64,000 nucleotides of DNA, taken from NCBI GenBank assembly GCA_016401345.1, contig JAEACG010000001.1:930001-994000 (forward strand), given 5' to 3'. A program made the position numbers and the translations under genes. This document shows positions 59,629-64,000 of the stretch, piece by piece. The notes beneath the pieces are model-generated. The model made no database searches. It saw only the letters and a program-made list of their open reading frames with translations, and had not been told where the DNA came from. Within the stretch, counting starts at the first letter, position 1, and every line of letters starts with the position of its first letter. The stretch is from Fictibacillus nanhaiensis. GTDB taxonomy: Bacteria > Bacillota > Bacilli > Bacillales > Fictibacillaceae.

Positions 59629-61191
59629 ATGAATAAAATAAAGCCTTTTGTTATTCCACTTCTATTCTTCTTGGTTATTTTTATTTCGTTCACTTTAGAA
59701 AATTTAAAGACTGAACAAAAACTACCTATTGAAGGTTGGAGCCGTTCACTGCCATTACAAACAGAGAAGATAGGTGAAGTTAAGCCCGTATTTCAAGAAC
59801 AAAACGGAATGCAGCGTGTATATGTTCCGAATGAAAATGAAGTTTTGAGTTTTCAAGTTACTGACAAATTAGAAGTGAATAATAAACAAACCGTTCCTCT
59901 TTCTATTCCAAGTCCCCAAGACTTCTGGGTACAAGGTGATCAGTACGTATTCGTAAGGGACAAGAAGCTTATTCACTATGACGGGAAGAATGAAAACATT
60001 CTTGATCAAGATGTTAGAGGTATGGATTCTAATCCAAACAACATCATTTTTTTTAAAGAAAACGAAATTTTGGCAGTAGATAAGAGTTCATGGAGTGTTC
60101 AATCTTTAAAGAAAGTGCCTGAACAAATTTATTCAGTTGTTCTAAACGACAAATCTGATTCGTTTATTAGTGTTAGAAAATCTTCTAAGGAAACTAAACA
60201 AGTTAAGGTTACTTTTCACCAACCTGATAATCAGTTTGACTCTGGATTTAAGGAATACATAATTTTAGATATAGATGAACAGATTCATGAAAATCATTTT
60301 GGCTTTTACTTTATTGAGAATGGAAATGATGTGACGGTTTATTATTCGCTGTTTAATAATAATTCTGGAGGTAAGTCATATAAGATCTATCAAGGGACCA
60401 ACCAATTGAATGCAAATACTGAATGGAATTTTTCTATCATGACATTCATAGACAATAAAGGAACGAAGCTTGAAAATCCAAAGTTTATTCAATATGGCGT
60501 TGATGAGAATGGTCAAGCAAAAGTACTGTTTACTACTCGTGCATTAAAATCTAACGAAAAAGAAGCTGTTAATGTGTATGAAGCACGAGCTGATGAAAAT
60601 GTTTGGAAAACTGAACTACGGAGTACAACAAACTATCAGTCCATTCACCCTTACTGGATTGGTGAAGATTCAGTTATGTGGTCAAACTTAGTGGGTTACA
60701 AAGAGTACAAATTTAGTGGAGCTTCTAAAAATCCTGATGTTATTGAAAAGAGTCTTAAAATTACAAAAGTAGATCTTAAAGAAGCCGTTTCTGCAACGAT
60801 ATTATCTCTTTTTCAAGGATTAATCTTTGCGATGAGTTCGGTGTATTGGATCACTCCTGCAGTCCTTTTTGCATTAGTCATCTACATAGTAAAGATTAAA
60901 TGGATGGAAGAAGAAGATAAGCGCATTTTGTACACCATCTTAGCCCTGTTTCTCGGTGTTCAATTCATCTTTATTCAAAAGTTGTTTAATACGCATTATT
61001 ACATGTATGCTCCCGATTACTTGGCTTTTTCAGGAAGTTCATTTGTTATCCCTATCTTGCTCGCTATTGCAAGTGGTGCAGCCGTTTGGTATGGGAAAAA
61101 GCAAGACTGGAGTAAACTTACGGCCATTAGTTATTTTGCTGTATTAAATACTTTCTTTTTATCGCTTGTTGTTGGGCCGTATATGTTTTAA
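59629..61191 (+). CDS. Large membrane protein with extracellular beta-rich domain, unrecognised
   Basis: 520 residues. One N-terminal helix (6-24), a beta-rich outer domain of about 370 residues made of short repeated strands (WVQGDQYVFVRDKKLIHYDG, IIFFKENEILAVDKSSW), which looks like a beta-propeller, and four membrane helices at the C-terminus (about 388-520). Function unknown. GGGGGAA precedes the ATG. Monocistronic, or co-transcribed with the small gene at 61303. Confidence 0.6.
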   Translation: MNKIKPFVIPLLFFLVIFISFTLENLKTEQKLPIEGWSRSLPLQTEKIGEVKPVFQEQNGMQRVYVPNENEVLSFQVTDKLEVNNKQTVPLSIPSPQDFWVQGDQYVFVRDKKLIHYDGKNENILDQDVRGMDSNPNNIIFFKENEILAVDKSSWSVQSLKKVPEQIYSVVLNDKSDSFISVRKSSKETKQVKVTFHQPDNQFDSGFKEYIILDIDEQIHENHFGFYFIENGNDVTVYYSLFNNNSGGKSYKIYQGTNQLNANTEWNFSIMTFIDNKGTKLENPKFIQYGVDENGQAKVLFTTRALKSNEKEAVNVYEARADENVWKTELRSTTNYQSIHPYWIGEDSVMWSNLVGYKEYKFSGASKNPDVIEKSLKITKVDLKEAVSATILSLFQGLIFAMSSVYWITPAVLFALVIYIVKIKWMEEEDKRILYTILALFLGVQFIFIQKLFNTHYYMYAPDYLAFSGSSFVIPILLAIASGAAVWYGKKQDWSKLTAISYFAVLNTFFLSLVVGPYMF

Positions 61192-61302
61192 AGGATGGAA
61201 ATAAGAAAAATAAGGAAATAAGACTATTTATTGATTATAATGAAGATAGCTTTTGGCATATATATTTTTATCCATATTAGAGAAAATGAAGGAGGTTTAC
61301 AT

Positions 61303-61557
61303 ATGCAACGTCATAGAAGAAGAAACACACCTGCTTTTACCGTTTTAGCTTATTTCACCTTCATCGCTGGAGTGTCCATGTTTTGTATCGGACTCTACAA
61401 TGCAGACAATTTGCAACTGAACGAAAAAGGTTATTACATCGCCGTAATGATATTGGTAGCCGTTGGTGCGATTCTGACCCAAAAGGTTACTCGTGATAAC
61501 GCGGAGGATGACGAACTAATCGCTGAGCAAGAGCGAAAGTATACGAAAGCGGAATAG
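61303..61557 (+). CDS. YiaA/YiaB two-helix family inner membrane protein
   Basis: 84 residues with two membrane helices of the YiaAB type (FTVLAYFTFIAGVSMFCIGLYNAD and NEKGYYIAVMILVAVGAILTQK) and a charged tail. Function unknown. AAGGAGG is placed for the ATG at 61303; the frame is open from 61231. Confidence 0.75.
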   Translation: MQRHRRRNTPAFTVLAYFTFIAGVSMFCIGLYNADNLQLNEKGYYIAVMILVAVGAILTQKVTRDNAEDDELIAEQERKYTKAE

Positions 61558-61563
61558 GACCAC

Positions 61564-61600
61564 AAAAAAAGGAAGGCACATTTAATGCGCCTTCCTTTCA
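61564..61600. terminator. Bidirectional terminator
   Basis: AAAGGAAGGC.C, AATTT-type loop, G.GCCTTCCTTT between converging genes. Confidence 0.85.
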
Positions 61601-61603
61601 TCA

Positions 61604-61897
61604 TTATTTTACTTGTTCTCCAGCGTACACTTTTACATCCGTTGGAGCAGCCATAAAGCTTGCTGCTTTTTGACCGAACGCCACAAAGTGCTCACTTGTG
61701 TTATGATTCTGAACCGCTTCTTGGTTCTCCCAAACTTCTACCATCATATACGTTGCTTCTTTTTCTGTATCTTTTTTAAGATCGTATTGAATGTTACCAC
61801 TTTCAGCACGCGAAGCCTCTACTAATGTTTTTACCTCTGCTAAGAATGCTTCTTCTTTTTCTTTTTGTACCGTTAAACCTGCGTGAATAATAATCAT
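61604..61897 (-). CDS. Antibiotic biosynthesis monooxygenase (ABM) family protein
   Basis: 97 residues of the ABM fold, like the quinol monooxygenase YgiN: IIIHAGLTVQKEKEEAFLAEVKTLVEASRAESGNIQYDL and EVWENQEAVQNHNTSEHF. Such proteins oxidise quinols without cofactor. It lies 19 bp after the nitroreductase gene and forms an operon with it and the MarR regulator, a set that suggests quinone or electrophile detoxification. Confidence 0.85.
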   Translation of the reverse strand: MIIIHAGLTVQKEKEEAFLAEVKTLVEASRAESGNIQYDLKKDTEKEATYMMVEVWENQEAVQNHNTSEHFVAFGQKAASFMAAPTDVKVYAGEQVK

Positions 61898-61915
61898 CTT
61901 ATCTTTTCTCCCTTC

Positions 61916-62554
61916 TTATCTCCACTCTGTTGTTTCGTCTACTGATAGACGAACAGATTGATATCCAGCATCTGCTGCTTTACCGATTGAAAGCAACATA
62001 ACAGGGAAATATCGTTCTTTATCTAAACCAAACGCTTCAGCGATCTCAGCTTTTTCATATCCACCGATCGGATTCGTGTCGTATCCATGTGCACGAGCAA
62101 CAAGCATTAATTGCATGGAAACAAGTCCTGCATCGATCAAGTTCATATCTTTAAATTGCTCTGGAGTCATTTGTTCTAACAGTCCACGAATAGCTGGCAC
62201 TTGCTGATTTCTAACTTCTTGAGGCATATGCCCTTCGTCTACGGCTTTGTCGTAGATTTTTTCAAGGTAATCCAAGCTGTTGTTATCTGCAAATACAGCA
62301 ATTACAGCAGATGATGTTTCTACTTGACGTTGGTTAAACTTAGCTAGAGGTGCTAATGTTTCTTTTCCTTCAGGTGTATCAATTACGACAAAGCGCCAAG
62401 GCTGTAAGTTAACAGAAGATGGAGCAAGAGAAGCCTCTGTTAAGATTTCTTTCATCTCTTCTCTAGAGATTTTTACTGATGGGTCGTAGTTGCGAATGGA
62501 TCGACGTCCAGTGATAATTTCGTTGAAGTTATTGATTTTAGTTTGTTGCATCAT
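61916..62554 (-). CDS. Nitroreductase family protein (YodC-like)
   Basis: FMN-dependent NAD(P)H oxidoreductase of 212 residues. GRRSIRNYDPSVKISREEMKEIL (about 16-38), ASLAPSSVNLQPWRFVVI (about 41-58) and the C-terminal GYDTNPIGGYEKAEIAEAFGL are the FMN and dimer motifs. Nitroaromatics or quinones are probable substrates. AAAGGAGAATG precedes the ATG. Second gene of the MarR operon. Confidence 0.85.
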   Translation of the reverse strand: MMQQTKINNFNEIITGRRSIRNYDPSVKISREEMKEILTEASLAPSSVNLQPWRFVVIDTPEGKETLAPLAKFNQRQVETSSAVIAVFADNNSLDYLEKIYDKAVDEGHMPQEVRNQQVPAIRGLLEQMTPEQFKDMNLIDAGLVSMQLMLVARAHGYDTNPIGGYEKAEIAEAFGLDKERYFPVMLLSIGKAADAGYQSVRLSVDETTEWR

Positions 62555-62599
62555 ACATTCTCCTTTATGTGTAATAGTCTTGGTTGTGTTTGATTGTGA

Positions 62600-63037
62600 T
62601 TACTCAAAATGTTCAATATTGTGCTGAATACGTGTTAACATCTCAAGCAAAGTTTTTCTTTCTTCAGCAGAAAAATCATGTAATACACCAGAAATAAAAC
62701 GTTCCTTTTCTTCCCGGTAATGAATGATTTTCAAACGACCTTCCTCTGATAGAGAAACATACGTAAATCGTTGATCTTTAGGATCTTTCCTGCGGATCAC
62801 CATTTCTTTATCTTCGAGTTGTTTCAGATGCCTAGTTACGGCAGCATGATCAATATTCACTTTCTTTTGAAGAGCTCTTTGACTGATCTCTTCCACTTCA
62901 TATAATTCATGCAAAAGCTCTAAGCGAGTCTGACTGATCCCTGTACAGCTTTCAAACTTAGGAACCGTTCTGCGATGTATCTCATACAATCGGTTAATAA
63001 TCTTCTCATCATCTATATATGAGTTGGACAACAGCAT
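62600..63037 (-). CDS. MarR family regulator of the nitroreductase operon
   Basis: 145 residues with the MarR winged helix (about 54-100: SQRALQKKVNIDHAAVTRHLKQLEDKEMVIRRKDPKDQR). A cysteine in KFESCTGISQTRLELL (about 29) sits at the start of the helix where redox-sensing MarR proteins such as YodB-like or OhrR types have theirs, so oxidant or quinone sensing is possible. AAGGAGGGGG precedes the ATG at 63037. Its promoter carries two operator-like palindromes. First gene of the three-gene operon. Confidence 0.8.
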   Translation of the reverse strand: MLLSNSYIDDEKIINRLYEIHRRTVPKFESCTGISQTRLELLHELYEVEEISQRALQKKVNIDHAAVTRHLKQLEDKEMVIRRKDPKDQRFTYVSLSEEGRLKIIHYREEKERFISGVLHDFSAEERKTLLEMLTRIQHNIEHFE

Positions 63038-63054
63038 CCCCCTCCTTCGGATAA

Positions 63055-63112
63055 TTGATAGCTCAATAATTGATACGTCAACTAATATAAAATACTTTAT
63101 TTCAAATGTCAA
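63055..63112 (-). promoter_or_regulatory. Promoter and paired operators of the MarR operon
   Basis: TTGACA (63107-63112, minus strand) and TATATT (63084-63089) with 17 bp. Just downstream are two direct copies of a 12-bp near-palindrome, TTGATAGCTCAA (63055) and TTGATACGTCAA (63070), 15 bp apart, fit for a MarR repressor at the transcription start. Confidence 0.75.
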
Positions 63113-63132
63113 ACAGAAGAGTTTCTTATGTA

Positions 63133-63168
63133 AAAAATAAAGAGGCTATCTGCGATAAACAGATAGCC
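63133..63168 (-). terminator. Rho-independent terminator after the SASP gene
   Basis: GGCTATCTG, TTTATCG, CAGATAGCC, TCTTTATTTTTT on the minus strand. Confidence 0.85.
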
Positions 63169-63189
63169 AAGCCATGATATTAAATTTAA

Positions 63190-63372
63190 TTAGCGCTTTC
63201 CGCCAAGAGCTTGAGCAACTAAACGTTTTGTGATTTCTCCACCTACAGATCCGTTAGCACGAGAAGTTGAATCTGGTCCAAGGTTTACACCGAACTCAGA
63301 AGCGATTTCATACTTCATTTGGTCGATAGCTTGTTGTGCACCTGGTACTACTAATTGGTTTTGGTTAGCCAT
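63190..63372 (-). CDS. Alpha/beta-type small acid-soluble spore protein
   Basis: 60 residues, spore DNA protection protein. The germination-protease cleavage region [10 protein letters not shown] (about 22-31) and the second DNA-binding helix [18 protein letters not shown] are exact SASP features. AAGGAGGTG precedes the ATG. A SigG promoter is expected; only a weak pair (CGCATA and TTATAAT, near 63430 and 63405) is visible. Confidence 0.95.
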   Translation of the reverse strand: MANQNQLVVPGAQQAIDQMKYEIASEFGVNLGPDSTSRANGSVGGEITKRLVAQALGGKR

Positions 63373-63605
63373 GTTATTTTCACCTCCTTGTTGAATTAAG
63401 ATTATAATCCCACAATGAATCGTTCTTATGCGCTATAGAAAAAGGTAGTATTTGTTAATAAAAAAATAGGACGATTATTTGAGTATCGTCCTGTGTGAAA
63501 CAAGTGGCAAACCTGTTCTTTGTATAGTTTTAGATTTTCCTTAAAATGAGTAATTATTCCATTTATCTTATAAAATTTTACAGGTATGAATATGGAATAC
63601 AACAA

Positions 63606-64000
63606 TTAAAGATGCGAAACACTATTTGCAAAATATTCATCTTTTATCACACTCATTCGTAACCGATCAACAAACATGCCTCCACGTAAACGGTCTTGTC
63701 TTAGAATGCCTTCTTCTACATAACCTGCGTTTTTATAGGAGGAGATGGCTTTATTATTGTCGATCTCGACTCTAAGCCAGATTTTATTAAGGGAGAGTTC
63801 ATTAAAACCATACTTTAGCATCTTATGCATAGCGGCAATACCATAGCCTTTGCCCCAATAACCTTTATCACCAATGGCTATGCCTAATTCGGCATGTTGA
63901 TTCAATCGATCTATATTTTTCAGATCGACCCATCCAATATGTTCGCCTGTTTCACTAAGTATTGCTTTTTGCTCATAACCGTTGTTCTTAGCGATACACT
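63606..64000 (-). CDS. GNAT acetyltransferase, RimJ/RimL type, 5' end beyond right edge
   Basis: The frame stays open to base 64000, so the start is outside the window. Visible are HIGWVDLKNIDRLNQHAELGIAIGDKGYWGKGYGIAAMHKML (acetyl-CoA motif GKGYG), NKIWLRVEIDNNKAISSYKNAGY and the C-terminal end. The family and probable protein substrates are as for RimJ/RimL-like enzymes. Confidence 0.8.
   Translation of the reverse strand, partial: CIAKNNGYEQKAILSETGEHIGWVDLKNIDRLNQHAELGIAIGDKGYWGKGYGIAAMHKMLKYGFNELSLNKIWLRVEIDNNKAISSYKNAGYVEEGILRQDRLRGGMFVDRLRMSVIKDEYFANSVSHL

Noticed and set aside
63606-63905. Complete 99-residue acetyltransferase starting at 63905
   Set aside because: The frame is open upstream to the window edge with family-like sequence (HIGWVDLKN), so the gene is partial.

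Overview
The window comes from a low-GC, endospore-forming member of the Bacillaceae. The support is an alpha/beta SASP gene, a pair of CotY/CotZ-type coat genes behind a SigK-like promoter, SleB/YkvT-type cortex hydrolase, TnrA, strong AGGAGG ribosome sites, and Zur, Fur and TnrA boxes of the Bacillus type. A Fictibacillus-like genome is my guess, not something I can prove from the sequence. I saw no rRNA, tRNA, phage, IS element or CRISPR array.

Layout. 1-1150: start of an opine metallophore (staphylopine-type) operon on the minus strand, behind a promoter that carries a perfect Zur box and a Fur-like box. 1160-3600: class F sortase and its two-domain surface substrate. 3700-16140: mostly independent metabolic and membrane genes (GNAT, AAA ATPase, MFS/MarR pair, ZIP-like protein, lipase, YkvT-like hydrolase, a DMT/Crp/DMT operon, NlpC/P60 endopeptidase, SDR). 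16158-19240: TnrA, an AIM24-family protein, and a second sortase/substrate pair. 19450-34400: S66 peptidase, oxidoreductases, transporters, small proteins, a membrane-anchored MsrP-like molybdoenzyme, spore-coat genes, a diguanylate cyclase. 34475-41015: six-gene operon with the content of the E. coli ynjBCD/ynjF/ydjX neighbourhood (ABC transporter, TVP38 protein, CDP-alcohol phosphotransferase, flavin disulfide reductase). 41241-41587: two nested intergenic repeat elements. 41668-47410: peptidases, Nudix hydrolases, small proteins, Fur-controlled ferredoxin-NADP reductase. 47534-54035: Nramp-type transporter, second TnrA paralogue, amtB operon, a frameshifted bile-acid/Na symporter-type gene. 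54258-64000: ABC-F resistance protein with an attenuator leader, secreted M14 carboxypeptidase, a MarR/nitroreductase/monooxygenase operon, SASP, and a partial GNAT.

How parts work together. Nitrogen control is the clearest regulatory theme: three TnrA-type boxes, each 35-37 bp upstream of a -10-like hexamer, precede amtB and both tnrA paralogues. Metal control appears at the left edge (Zur plus Fur) and at 46317 (Fur). Two separate sortase loci share the same unusual MPKTG sorting motif placed exactly 42 residues from the C-terminus.

The most unexplained structure is a set of five intergenic arrays (5697, 10694, 13786, 29621, 54100), each made of five or six units with an exact 21-bp period: a conserved core of about 11-15 bp followed by a variable spacer. 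Two of the arrays share the same core and the same upstream motif at the same distance. I know of no named family for them.
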